Source: Dipteronia dyeriana (Eukaryota > Streptophyta > Magnoliopsida > Sapindales > Sapindaceae). From it: DNA of 64,000 nt. The stretch spans positions 89,087,819-89,151,818 of the forward strand of contig CM065295.1 in the NCBI GenBank assembly GCA_032871835.1. The letters run 5' to 3'. Shown here one piece after another: positions 1 to 12,345 of the stretch. The notes under the pieces are model-generated. The model saw only the letters and a program-made list of their open reading frames with translations. It ran no database searches and was not told the DNA's origin. The stretch's first letter is position 1. Each line of letters starts with the position of its first letter. A program made the translations under genes and the position numbers.

Positions 1-1280
1 TCATTCATATGTGTCCCTGCATCATTGTGCACATGTATAACACATTCACACACTTGAAGATGAATGCTCATGCAATGGTATGGAAATAACATGTTTTGAA
101 AAATGCATGATTGAAAACTATCTCTATGTAGTTTGCATTCTAGTGTGAATTGTGTTTGTATGCGTATATGTTTGTATAACATGGATATTGAACTTGAATT
201 TAGTCTTAAATCATTCTTGATTGAGTTCCGGTCATTTCGGTTACTCACACTATTGATTTCAAGTTCTAACTCAAAAGATACTACACTTTCAACTCATGTT
301 GCATACATTGTCTTTGTCTTCGTATATCGAGTCGAATTATTATTTTTTGGGTTGAGTATCTTATATGTCCATTTCCGTGAGAGAGTTACGGTTCGTAATC
401 CATAATTGGATTTGAATTCCGAGTTTGGAGGCCAAAAAACGGTTGAAGAACGCGAGAGGAGTGCAAGGGAGTTGCACCATGGCCAAAGGCCATCAATTGG
501 TGCAAGCCTGAGATGGCGCGTGGCCATCTCGGCTGCAACTCCTAGATGCCCCGAGATGCCTACGTGCCATCTCGAGGAAGCATTCTCAAAGGAGGGTATT
601 TTGGTCCTTTTTCTTCTATTCTTTCCCTCTCATTTATATTTCCCTTTCCTCTCACATTTCATTCTAAGAAGAAATTTAAAACTTGAGTGCAGAATTTTCT
701 CTCTATATTTTCTCACATTCCAAACACCATAAATTCTTCATTTGAACTCCGATTTGAGTGATTCAAAGTTAAGAGTGTTTGTTTATTCATCCTCCATCTT
801 TTCTCTGAAGGTTTGAGTTAGTGTTATTGATGGTTTTGGAGTCTAAACTCACAAAAACGGGACTGTACCAAAATCAACTAAGGTATTGATTATCTCTCAA
901 AGTTTTCTTTTAAAACTTGGTCAATTGCCTTGGGTTTTCTTCTTTTACATATATATGTGTTTTGTGATTGTTTGGATTTGAGTTTTGAACTCATTTAAAG
1001 CTAGATTTAGTTTCAATTAAAATCTCACATGTTGAGTTGGGTTTTGATTTTGCCTATGTTTTTACATGTTTGGGATTGTATTATGTTAGCTTTGATTCTA
1101 GGACTATTTGATGATCTTTGATTGGTTGATTTTGTGAAAAATAGTTCCTCACATGTATTAGGCTCTCTTTGGCCGAAATCTCACAATGATACATGTGCTT
1201 GTGTTCTTTTGAGCTATTCATGTGTTTTGTTGAATCTATGAATAGAAATATGTTATAGAACTTTAGCTTTAATCTAAATG

Positions 1281-1490
1281 AAGTCTCGACAATAAGTGTG
1301 AGACCTATGTTGTTTAGCAAGAAAGTCTTGGCAAGAGGTGGGCGACCTCGGATTGTCAAGCGATGAAGTCTTGATTAGAGTCTGGAGGACTCGGATAGTT
1401 GAGCAAGAAGTTTTTCCTAGGGTCGTGAGGATCCCGAAGGGTGAGCGAGAAAGTCTTGACAAAAGGTGTGAGGCTTCGGATTGTTGAGTA
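1281..1490. repeat. Degenerate ~55-60 bp tandem repeat, about 4 units
   Basis: Units share the pattern 'gaagtcttgaca...ggtgtgaggcctcggattgttgagcaa' with substitutions and small indels. Visible unit starts lie near 1281, 1322, 1364 and 1450. It sits in the LTR-like segment and is best read as repeated R/U5-type LTR sequence. Confidence 0.5.
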
Positions 1491-1823
1491 AGAGGGCGAC
1501 ATCTTCATGAGTAGGATAGGAGGGTAGTTTCTAGGAGAAGGGGTCACTTGAGAGATTGTACTTGTCTTATCTACTAGTGCATTTTGTTTGCCGGTGGTTG
1601 CTAACCCGTGGATGTTTCCTCTTCAGAGGTTTACCACGTTATATCTTGTGTCAACTTTTCTCTATCCTTATCTCTCTTATATTTGTATTTGTTATTTGAA
1701 TATAATGGATAGAACTTTATTTGTATGTTGACTTCCTTTATATAATATAGATTGTGTATGTGTTATGATTACTTGTTTGTATCACACTTTACTTGTTTTA
1801 TATATTGATTAAGTATCTTTAAT

Positions 1824-1825
<2 letters not shown>

Positions 1826-1869
<44 letters not shown>
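1826..1869. repeat. (TA)n microsatellite
   Basis: About 22 uninterrupted TA dinucleotides. Antisense ORFs that read Ile-Tyr repeats here are artefacts. Confidence 0.95.
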
Positions 1870-1872
<3 letters not shown>

Positions 1873-1998
1873 GATACAAGCAATCTAGAGGGACAAACTT
1901 TTGTTTGTTTCTAAGGGAGCCGAAAAAGGTGCCAAACCTATTTACCCCCTCCGTCTCTCGGTTAGGATTGAGCATTTAACCGTGTTTGTATTTTCAAA

Positions 1999-3170
1999 CA
2001 CCGAGTTGTGTCGGTCTGTATAAAAGCGTCTACAGTTGAGAGAATGCAGTTTCGGATTTTTAGTGGAATAACACTGAAGTTAATAATCAAGGAATATTAA
2101 TTAAAGAGCTTAATTAATGATTTCGAGAATTATTGGAGCTCAAAATACTGTGGGTCCATTAGGTCCCATTGCTAGCCCAATCGATTTAGGTAACAAGGGT
2201 CATGGTTAATTAATTGGAATGTCCAATTAACTGTGTTATAAAAGTGACAAGTATGTATTTGGGAATTAATTGAATAATAGATCATTTAATTAATGAATGT
2301 TAATAGTTAAATTAATTAATTAAATAATTATATCATTTAATCATACTGATAATTATGAATTATAAATTAACTATTACTTGGAGGGTGTTAGTTGATATGT
2401 AGATTTAGGTGAAGATAAAATAATAGGATTATTTTATTTTTACTAAATCATTTATCTAAGCATTTGAATTTAAGTTTAAATTTAAAATACAAATTATCAC
2501 TTTTAATATATTTGATATATTTAAAAAGGATAATAAAAAGATATATGTCAATTAATAACACAAGAGATTGCATTGGATGCAAATTGATGTGTGCACATAT
2601 ATAAGTGTTTGTATCGGATACAAACAAGTATATATTTCAAAAATAAAAGCACGCTGGTGCGTGAAACAAGTAAAAATAAAAAGTCAAAAGAAATAAAAAT
2701 TTGAGAGGTGCGTGAAGCACAAAAGAAAAAAAAAGAAACAAATATATATATATATAAGAACTAGAATTGTTCTAGTTAGTTTTCTCTTAGAAGAAAGAGT
2801 TTCTTCGATTCTCTCTACATCCTTCATTCAAGTTCCTGAGATCGTGACGTGTCCACACGTAGTTACCAGTCCCGGGATATAGCGAGGAAGATCGATTCGT
2901 TCAGACAGGAGCATATCGTAAAGTGAAAGAGCTTCCAAACGTTGGTAAGATTGGTTCAGACAGGAGCATATTGAAAAGTGAAGGAGCCTCCAAACGTTTG
3001 TGAGATTTTCTTCTTCTGATTATATTAATTTCCTGTGTTTACATATTATATGTATTAGTTTCGAAAAATAATTACGATCCCAAGTTCACTGGTCCCAGAT
3101 ACAGATTATGATCTGTTTTAAAAATATAAAACCTAGTTTCGTTGCGTAACAGGTGAACGGGGTTCCTACA
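1999..3170 (+). repeat. Copia-1 5' LTR, truncated at its 5' side
   Basis: Closely matches 9295-10490, differing mainly by small indels in A-rich stretches. Both share 'acaccgagttg', 'attggagctcaaaatactg' and 'ttctctacatcc'. It ends GGGGTTCCTACA directly before the primer-binding sequence. The first ~820 bp of the LTR, present at 8472-9294, are replaced by unrelated sequence, so the promoter part is missing. Confidence 0.9.
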
Positions 3171-3171
3171 A

Positions 3172-3184
3172 TTGGTATCATAAC
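3172..3184 (+). other. Primer-binding site (initiator Met tRNA type)
   Basis: TTGGTATCATAAC immediately follows the 5' LTR and resembles the plant copia primer site TGGTATCAGAGC. The GA-to-TA difference suggests decay. Confidence 0.75.
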
Positions 3185-4456
3185 TAATTTTATTTTCTGA
3201 ACAGGAAATTATTTTCGATGCTCCTGTATGTATGATTGTGTAGGTACGATTTAAATTGACTTTATGTTGTTTTTGTATGTATATTATTTTTAAAAAAAAT
3301 TTACAAAAGCATGATTGATCGTTAATTATATGGTACTGTGGATTTAGAGTTTATGGGTTGTATTAGTTTTTTTTGTTTGTATATATTTGTTATTGTTATT
3401 GTATTGTAAAAACAAATGTAACATATATTGAAGACCTGGAAAAATCGTGAAGAATGATGCATGAGATGAATCGGAGTGACCTGAAGAGACTGGAAGACTC
3501 GAAAATTACTAGAAGACCAAGGAATGCCTTAGGGAATTTTTTATAATTTTAGATTTCAATTTTTCTTAGGTTAAATAATCAACAGTATTCGGTCAATTAA
3601 TGTATGTTTTATATTATGTGATGATAAAAGCATTGTCATGTATAAGTATGTCATTTAGATTAGATGTGCCTACACAAATATGTTTGATATGTCATACATG
3701 CATCATAGTCTGATACTTTATGTATTTTTTTTAATGTGATTAAAATGGGTAAATACATAAATTGCTATGAATAATGAGATTAGTTTTTTAATGGTTGGAA
3801 AACTTGGTAATTCTCATTAATATTAATCTAGTTATTAAAGAGTTTTATAAGTTAGATTAATAGAGTCATTTATTTATATTATGATTAATTTGATTAATAA
3901 CCTAATAATAAATTGTCCGAATAAAGTGTTAAGGTTTTAATAGTAAAAACTTTATAAAGGCTTAGATTATTCACTAATAAATTAGATTTTTAACTGTTAA
4001 AAATCATTAATAATTAATTATTTAATTAGAATTTGTTTCTAATTAGTTAATGCGCTAGATAACTTGATTAGAGTTAGTCGTTCAATCATGTAGAGTCTAG
4101 GTGCATTAACGGTTAATAGAAAACCCTATATTTTAAAATAGTGGTGGGAGAGGGATATATGACATATATATCCCGCTGTCTCTATCATTAGTTCAACACC
4201 GTGAGATCTGAGTGGGGTCTCGTGATGGCTTTGTTTTTGCCCTCCCTAAGGAGGGTTTCCACAAAGGTCAATACCAAGGTTGACTTCCTAACGGATAGGA
4301 TTTCTGAGGGTATTTCAGGATTGACCGAGCCTAAGGCAGCAATTCTCGAGTTAAGCTCGTTAAACATGTGCATGCATCATGTTTAAATTTATGCCAAAGC
4401 ACTCGCACTTGTTTTAAATAAATGACTGAATGAATGTTTTATTTATTTCAGCAATA
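3185..4456 (+). other. Copia-1 untranslated leader
   Basis: AT-rich 1.27-kb stretch between the primer-binding site and the gag start. No domain-bearing ORF. 4200-4380 carries a short open frame on both strands that matches nothing I know. Confidence 0.6.
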
Positions 4457-5300
4457 ATGTCTTCTGCATTACTTCAAATTCTCGCAAACAACAAATTAAC
4501 TGGTGATAACTACACTAAGTGGAAACTTAACATTAATGCAATATTGGTCACCAAAGACCTCAAGTTTTTGCTTACGGAGGAATGTCCTCCAACGCCTGCT
4601 GCCAATGCCACACGAATTGTTCGTGAGGCATACGATAGATGGGTCTCATCTAATGAGAAGGCCCAAACATATATGTTGGCTTCTATGACATACGTGCTTG
4701 TCACAAAGCATGAAGCATTGACTTCAGCATTCGAAATCATGGAGTCATTGAAAGCTATGTTCAGGCAGCCCTCCAAGCAAAAGCAACATGAAGCCATTCG
4801 TTTTGCTATGCTCGCTTGGATGAAGGAAGGTACGTCAGTTCGGAAACATGTCCTGAGCTTGATGTCCTACTTTAACACTGCAGAAGTCAATGGTGGGGCC
4901 ATTGACTAACCCAGTCAAGTTGAGCATCATACTGACGAATCTTTCGAAGAGTTTCGATCAGTTTAAGAGCAACTACGAAATGAACAAGTTAAAGCTTAGT
5001 CTTACACAGTTGCTCAATGAGCTTGCTAACTTTGAGTCTTTAATTAAGGACAATAAGGGTAAGATCGATGAGGTAAATGTTATCGTACCGAACCATATTC
5101 CTTTCCAAATAATAAAAGAGGAAGAGGTCTGCTGGGAAGGCTAAGGGTAAGCCCAAACCCAAGAAAGCCCAAAGCAAAAAGAACGGCATCTCCACCGACC
5201 AAGGCAAAGGAAAATGTTTCCATTGCGACAAGGTCAGGCACTGGAAGAGGAACTGTTCTCAATACCTGGAGGAGGTAGCCAAAAAGAAAAGACGAAAGGT
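4457..5300 (+). pseudogene. Copia gag pseudogene with CCHC zinc knuckle
   Basis: The frame from ATG 4457 reads a typical copia Gag N-terminus (MSSALLQILANNKLTGDNYT, then EAYDRW and EGTSVRKHVL), the UBN2-type Gag domain that forms the virus-like particle. The first frame stops at 4907. The continuation (NPVKLSIILTNL, LLNELANFE) lies in another frame from about 4910, so there is at least one frameshift. A zinc knuckle C-FH-C-DKVR-H-WKRN-C lies at about 5218-5260, with Val where Gly is usual in CX2CX4HX4C. Another shift near 5300 separates it from the protease. Confidence 0.88.
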
Positions 5301-8300
5301 AAATATGATTTACTTGTTCTTGAATCTTATTTAGCGGAAGATGATTCTTCATCCTGGATAATTGATTCGGGGGCCATGTTTGTTCTTCTTTGCAGTGGAC
5401 TGATTCTTGGACACAACTAGAGGAGGAAGCCTTCTCAATGCGTGTGGGGTCAGGGGATGCCTTATCAATAAAAGCAGTGGAGCGATAATATTACAATTTT
5501 GTAATAAAAATAGTTTTTTATTATTGAACAATGTTTTTTATATTCTTGGATTTACATGGAATTTGATTTCCGTTTCTAAATTGTTAGAACAATTGTATTC
5601 TGTTTCTTTTAATAATAAGTCTATTATTATTGGAAGAATTGTCTGAATATTTGTTCAGGAATTAATGAAAACAATATGTATGTGTTAAGATAGTTAATAC
5701 ATACTACACTACTCAACACCAAAATGTTTAAGGTTGAAAAACCAAAAACTAAACGACATAAGATTTCTCTAGATAATGACATGTATCTCTGGCATTTAAG
5801 GCTTGGTCATATCAACCTTGACCGGATAGATAGACTAGTAAAAAGAAGACCTTTAAGTGAGTTAAAGGTTGACACCTTACCTGTCTGTGAATATTGTCTG
5901 GAAGGTAAGATGACTAAGAGACCTTTTACTGGAAAAGAGCTTAGAGCTAAAGAACCGCTAGAGCTTATACATACAGACTTCTGTAGACCGATGAATGTTA
6001 AAGTCAGTGGTGGTTATAAGTATTATGTCACACTTATAGATGACTACTCAAGATACAGATACGTCAACCTAATGCATTGGAAGTCAGAAACATTTGAAAT
6101 GTTCAAAGAATTTTGAGCTGATGTTGAGAATCAATTAGGTAGGACTATCAAGTCACTACGATCGAATCATGGAGGTGAGTACCTTGACCAAGAGTTTGAA
6201 GACTTCATGGTCGAGCATAAGATAGTTTCCTAACTCACAGCTCCTGGTACACCTCAGCAAAATGGTGTAGTGGAGAGGAGAAATATAACCCTAATGGAAA
6301 TGGTGAGATCTATGATTAGTTTCTCATCATTACCAAATTCCTTTTAGGGATATGCATTCCAAACAGCGGCATACATTTTGAATGTGGTGCCATCCAAAAT
6401 GTTCCTAAGACTCCCCTAGAGTTGTGGAATGGTCGTAAAGCTAGTTTGCAACCTTTTCGCATATGGGGGTGTCCAACACACGTGCTAAAGAACAGAAGTG
6501 GAAAGCTAGATTCTAAGTTTGTGGTCTGCCTATTTGTAGGATACTCTAAGGAGACCAGAGGTGGACACTTCCATAGTCCTGAAGAAAACAAAGTAATTGT
6601 ATCGACAAATGCAACATTTCTTAAGAATAGTTATATTAGTGACCATAAACCTTGTTATAAGATTGTATTGAATGAGTTGGAGCCTGGTGAGACTAGTGCT
6701 TCATCAACAAGAGTTGTTGATCCACATACATCTGAGAGTCAGATGGTTCCTGATCAGAATACACTACCACCTAGAAGTAGTAAGAGGGTTGTGAGACAGC
6801 CTGAACGCTATTTAGGTACAAGTGAGGGACAAGGTGTTGTCTCTGCTGATAATGTGGATGATCCATTGACATTTAAGAATGCAATGGAAGATCCTAATAA
6901 AGAGTAATGGCTTAAATCCATGAATCTCGAGATGGAGTCCATGTACTCTAACTCAGTCTGGGATCTTATAGACTTACCGGATGGGTTAAAACCATAGGGT
7001 CTAAGTGGATCTACAAGAGAAAGAGATGAGTGTAGAGACCTTCAAGGCAAGGCTAGTGGCCAAGGGTTATACCTAGAAAGAGGGGGTCGATTATGAAGAG
7101 ACTTTCTCGCCAGTAGCCATGTTTAAGTCTATTAGGATTCTCTTATCCATTGCTGCCTATTTCGATTATGAAATTTGGCAAATGGAAGTCAAGACTGCAT
7201 TCTTGAATGACAATCTTGATGAGAGCATCTATATGATACAACCAGAGGGATTCATGTCTCCAGATCAAGAGCAAAAGGTTTGCAAGCTGCAATGGTCCAT
7301 CTATGGACTTAAACAAGCATCTAGATCTTGGAACATTAGGTTTGATGATGTGATCAAAACCTATGGCTTCGAGCAGAATGTCGATGAGCCTTGTGTCTAC
7401 AAGCGCATCATTGATAAGAAAGTAGTTTTCTTGGTCTTATATGTAGATTATATCATACTCATTGGGAATGATGTGGGAGTGTTATCTAATGTAAAGAGCT
7501 AGCTGGCTAGCCAATTCCAAATGAAAGATTTAAGAGAGGCAAGTTATGTTCTAGGGATCCAACTTATAAGAGATCATAAGAACAAACTCATAACACTGTC
7601 TCAAGCATCATATATCGATAAGATTCTTGTGCGATTTTCGATGTAGAACTCTAAGAAAGGTAATTTACCTTCCAGGCATGGAGTTCACTTGTCTAAGGAA
7701 CAGTGTCCTAAGATACCTCAAGAAGTTGAGGATATGATACGTGTACCCTATGCATCGGCAGTAGGTAGTCTCATGTATGCTATGTTATGTAAGAGACCAA
7801 ACATCTGCTATGCAGTGGGAGTAGTCAGCAGATACCAGTCCAACCCAGGATTACGTCATTGGGTTGCTATCAAGACAATTCTCAAGTATCTTCGGAGAAC
7901 AAGAGACTATATGCTAGTGTATTCCGTATTGCTAGTGTATTCCGTATAGGAGAACAAGAGACTATATGCTTGTGTATTCCGTATAGACTCTGATTTTCAG
8001 TCAGACAGGGATTCTAGGAAGTCCATGTCTGGATCAGTATTCACCCTGAGTGGTGAAGCCATTGTGTGAAGAAGTATCAAGCAATCTTGCATTGCTGACT
8101 CCACCATGGAAGCCGAATATGTAGCCGCTTGTGAATCTGCTAAAGAGGCTGTTTGGCTTCGTAAGTTCTTAAGTGATCTGGAAGTTGTTCTAGATTTGGA
8201 TATTCCCATCACACTTTATTTGTGATAACAGTGGTGCTGTGGCTAATTTCAAAGAGCCAAGAAGCCACAACAGAGGGAAGCATATAGAGAGAAAGTATCA

Positions 8301-8457
8301 TTTCATCTGAGAGATAGTGCAGAGAGGAGATGTGATCGTCACTAAGATAGCCTCACAAGATAATCATGTTGATCCATTTACGAAGACCTTACCGGCTAAA
8401 GTTTTTTCGAGTCACCTAGATGGTCTAGGGTTACGAGACATGTCTCACATGCTTTAG
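5300..8457 (+). pseudogene. Copia pol pseudogene (PR-INT-RT-RNase H)
   Basis: Protease active site WIIDSG at ~5357. GAG-pre-integrase LWHLRLGH with CEYC at ~5790-5900. Integrase core includes HTDFCRP, RSNHGGEY and PQQNGVVERR, broken by stops at 6115 and 6232. C-terminal integrase GYSKETRGG is at ~6540. RT includes WQMEVKTAFLND, YGLKQASRSW and LYVDYIILIG, where the YVDD box reads YVDY, so a catalytic Asp is lost. RNase H has DSTMEAEYVA and HIERKYHF; the end is LGLRDMSHML at ~8455. Stops occur at 6905, 7501 and 8227, and a tandem duplication interrupts 7896-7985. It cannot make a working polyprotein. Confidence 0.92.
7896..7985 (+). repeat. Internal tandem duplication in the RNase H-side coding region
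   Basis: 'ggagaacaagagactatatgc' followed by 'tgtgtattccgtat' occurs twice, starting at ~7896 and ~7950. Within the first unit 'tgctagtgtattccgtat' is itself doubled. The duplication adds about 54 bp and ends the local frame at 7947. Confidence 0.9.
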
Positions 8458-8460
8458 TGC

Positions 8461-8471
8461 AAGTGGAAGAT
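8461..8471 (+). other. Polypurine tract of Copia-1
   Basis: AAGTGGAAGAT lies immediately 5' of the LTR start TGTTGGGG. This is the standard second-strand priming position in copia elements. Confidence 0.8.
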
Positions 8472-10490
8472 TGTTGGGGTTTATGCCTTAAAGATGTAAT
8501 TTGTAAATAGATTTATAAAATAAATAAAAGGAAAAGTTCAATTCATTCATGTTGTGCTGTTATTTTATAAATTGTGCATAAATTTAACATCCAAGATTGC
8601 TGGATATAATCTCAAACTGTGTATATGAGTGTCGTATATAGATGGACACAATAAGAGATGTGCAATCTAAAGAGTCCATAGAGAGCAAATAAAGCTGGGT
8701 ACTTTGTTTGTGGTTAATCTATAGTTGCGGTCCATTCCATAATGTACGGTGATTCTATCCTGAATAATTCATATGGAGATATGAGAATGGAGACACCTTG
8801 TATGATGTGATCATATAGGACTGGGTCATGAATTATATGAATCTCTTACCAAGATCCGTTTACCAATGAGATTCATATATATCAACTAATGATGGCTATA
8901 TATGGGTGATCTTAATCCTGAGTGTCTTATTGACTTCTTCAGGTTAAATCGTGGTCTTTGATATACCATGGGTGAGGTGAGATGCATTTTCTGATCAATA
9001 TACTCCGCTTGTTGGGATTGCGGTTTGGCTTGTGGCTGGGAAGGTTTGTACACAATAGCAGAATCCACTTCTTCTTGTGAGAAGTAGATGGTAGTTCCCT
9101 TAAGGGTTGATTCGAGGCTTGGACAATATGAGCGCTCTCCTAATTCCGTGAGGAAATAGGATTTATTGTTCATTATAGAATCAACAGTACTTAAAGGATA
9201 TTTGTAATTAGAGGGGTAAAACAAATATTATGACCCAGCTTTAATTATGAACTACTGTAGAGGATCACATCATGTGTAATAGCTATATCGATGGACACCG
9301 AGTTGTATCGGCCTGTGTAAAAGCATCTACAGTTGAAAGAGTGCAGTTTCAGGTTTTTAGTAGAATAACACCGGAGTTAATAATCAAGGAATATTAATTA
9401 AAGAGTTTAATTAATGATTCTGAGGATTATTGGAGCTCAAAATACTGTGGGTTCATTAGGTCCCCTTGCTAGCCCGATCGATTTAGGTAACAAAGGTCAC
9501 GGTTAATTAATTGGATTGTCTAATTAGTTGTGTTACAAAAGTGAAACGTATATATTTGGGAATTAATTGAATAATAAGATTATTTAATTAATGAATGTTA
9601 ATAGTTAAATTAGTTAATTAATTAAGATTATTTAATTATACTGATAATTATGAATTATTAATTAACTATTAATTGGAGGGTGTTATTTGATATGTGGATT
9701 TAGATGAAGATAAAATAATATGATTATTTTATTTTTACTAAATCATTTATCTAAGTATTTGAATTTAAGTTTAAATTTAAAGTACTAATGATCACTTTTA
9801 ATATATTTGATATATTTGAAAAGTATAATTAAAAGAAATATATCAATTAATAACACAAGAGATTGCATTGGATGCAAATTGGTATGTGGACATATATAAG
9901 TGTTTGTATAGGACACAAAAAAGTATATAGATTTATGTAGAAACAAAAAAAGATATATATATCAAAAATAAAAGCACGATGGTGCGTGTCAAAAGAAAAA
10001 AAATTGAGAGGTACATGAAGCACAAAAGAAAAAAAAGAACATGCAATCGTGCACTGTTTAATATATATATATATAAGAACTAGAATTGTTCTAGTTAGTT
10101 TTCTCTTAGAAGAAAGAGTTTCTTCGATTCTCTCTACATCCTCCATTCTAGTTCCTGAGATCGGGGCGCGCCCACACGCAGTTACTTGTCCCGGGATATA
10201 GCGAGGAAGATCGATTGGTTCTAAAAGAAGCACATCATAAAGTGAAAGAGCTTCCAAACATTGGTAAGATTGGTTCAGATAGGAGCATATCGAAAAGTGA
10301 AGGAGCCTCCAAACGTTGGTGAGATTTTCTTAATCTGATTATATCGATTTTAATTTCCTGTATTTACATATTGTATGTTTTAGTGTCGAAAAATAATTAC
10401 GATCCCAAGTTCACTGGTCCCAGATATAGATTATGATATGTATAAAAAATTTAAAGCCTAGTTCCGCAGCGTAACCGGTGAACGGGGTTC
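8472..10490 (+). repeat. Copia-1 3' LTR (~2.0 kb)
   Basis: Begins TGTTGGGGTTTATGCC after the polypurine tract. The last ~1.2 kb matches 1999-3170. It ends GGGGTTC at 10490, about five bases short of the 5' LTR end (GGGGTTCCTACA), where it abuts an unrelated reversed LTR. The 9229-9294 part is missing from the upstream LTR. The short ORFs inside are not genes. Confidence 0.9.
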
Positions 10491-12004
10491 TAACCCCAAG
10501 ACTCCTAATACAACTCAATAGTGTATTTGTAACTATATTAAAAACTTCTTAATTTGATTAGATAAATAATTATTTTTATTTATCTACTTATCAAATATAG
10601 TCTTTAGTATTAATTATACTACTAACAATAGTATAATTTTAGGAGACCATCTCCTACTAGGGAAAAGATTTTGACTTTTAATTAAATAATTAATTAATCA
10701 ACAAATTAATTAATTTCCATTTAATTAAATAATAATAAAAAATATAATTAAGCTTTTTTAAATAGCCTTGCCGCTCAACACATATATATGAGCCAATATA
10801 TTATTTTTTTTATTTTATTAAATCCATTGGACCTTAATAAAAAGTTCACATGTGAACTAGACCCATTCTTACAAAAAGAAACAAGTTCACATGCCTCAAT
10901 ACAATTCTAAATGGACCCCTAAATTGGTCCGATAGAATATATCAAGTGATCCATATAAGTTCGTGTGGATTGGGGATCTTAGCGGGCTATCTAAATTTAA
11001 ACTCTAATATACACAACCTAATCACAATCAACAAATGATTCACTTAGGTTCGATCTATTTAATTTTAGTTCATTCAACTAAAGAACTAAAATTGAACTCT
11101 TAAATAAAGATAGAATCAGTTGATGTTACTCATTCATACCCTAGACAACCTTATTGGAGAAAATGTATCCTTATGAAGAATATCAATAATCGCCAAGAGC
11201 TCATAGATCGCCTATAGCTCTCCAAGTTACCATATTTACTCATATGACCACATTTTGAACTTGGATATTTTGACTTGTCCAGAAGCCATGTTTCAATAGA
11301 CATTATTGAAACTTTAACGTTAAGATTTAATATCCAATACCTTAAAACATCCATATGATGATATTCTACTCTCATTTAATAAATAGAGCCACGATGTCCA
11401 TATCTATAGATGAAATCCTCTATCTATTAACAAATGAATACCACCAAACTATCGAGGATAGACTATGCTATATAATCGTATTCATTGATAGCTCAAATGA
11501 TAACACTTGCAACCATAAGTCCATTATTTATCTCAGAATTGAGATAGACTCTTCGATTGTCTTCAAATGAAAACTTTTATCCATTGGCGGTTCTAGATAA
11601 AGTATTTCATTGTGATCCTATTCAATGCACCCAATGCACTATAATTTTTTGCCCAAAGACACCACACTTTGATGATTTTAGACTCATCATAACACGTTTG
11701 ATCCCACTCAAATGTTATCAAAAGAATCTACAACTTTGACAAGATAAAGGTGCCCAACATTTATCTTAAGTTGTGAATATTATTCAAGGCTTACTAAAGA
11801 ATTTTGTCTACCTCATACATATCTAGATGTATGAACAATTCTTCTTTTCTCATAGTCTTTTGATTTTATGATTATTTGCTTTTGACAATTATAATAATTA
11901 AACTATAAATGCTATAAGATTTGTTAAACTAGAAATCACTTTATTAATATGAAAAGATTTTCAAATACATTATTACACTCTTGCTATCGAGCATAATCCC
12001 AACA
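10491..12004 (-). repeat. Copia-type LTR in reverse orientation, probably solo or truncated
   Basis: Read on the minus strand, it begins TGTTGGGATTATGCTCG (ending at 12004), a common copia LTR start, and runs ~1.5 kb of AT-rich sequence without a gene. Its other end is unclear: the join to Copia-1 at 10490/10491 shows 'taaccccaagactcc', perhaps a damaged terminus. No target duplication is visible. The short ORFs within it have no recognisable domains. Confidence 0.6.
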
Positions 12005-12300
12005 GCTCCCACAGAGAGGGTATGGGGGAGCTCCCCGACTCTCAAGTTCTCTGACTCCTTTCTAGCGGATCCAGATGTTTTTTCCCATCTTTATATGTGA
12101 CTTAGTATGCAGATAGGTGGATAAGAGAGCTATAACTAGTAGGGTCAAAATCTAACTCACATACATGCATAATAAAAGAGATAGATGGGAGAATGACAAA
12201 TCTTTTGGTAAAAGTGGACTGACATAGGGGAAAAAACATCACGAATGATCTTATGCCGAAAAACCCCTAGCCAGTACCCAAAGGAAGGAGAGATACCCTT

Positions 12301-12345
<45 letters not shown>

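Larger units (their letters stand above)
1..1998. repeat. Degraded LTR-like repeat DNA, no gene seen
   Basis: No convincing coding region; the short ORFs lack domain similarity that I recognise. Around 1600-1655 the text 'cccgtggatgtttcc ... gtttaccacgtt ... cttgtgtc' resembles the R region that recurs in plant copia LTRs, so this is probably part of an old LTR or retroelement leader. The segment holds a ~57-bp tandem repeat and a long TA microsatellite, and it stops where homology to the copia LTR begins (about 1999). No target duplication or LTR end was found. Confidence 0.4.
1999..10490 (+). mobile_element. Ty1/copia LTR retrotransposon, 5'-truncated and inactive (Copia-1)
   Basis: The copia order gag, CCHC knuckle, protease (IDSG), GAG-pre-integrase, integrase, RT and RNase H can be followed along 4457-8457 on the plus strand in broken frames. 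The 3' LTR starts TGTTGGGGTTTATGCC just after a polypurine tract. The upstream LTR copy lacks its first ~820 bp: homology between the LTRs begins at about 1999 and 9295. A primer-binding-like TGGTATCATAAC follows the upstream LTR. Many stops and frameshifts, and loss of one RT aspartate, show it is dead. A reversed solo LTR of the same family lies at 42507-44325. Confidence 0.93.

Noticed and set aside
1769..1975. Minus-strand ORF with an Ile-Tyr run
   Set aside because: It is the translation of a (TA)n microsatellite; the same applies to 12157-12510.
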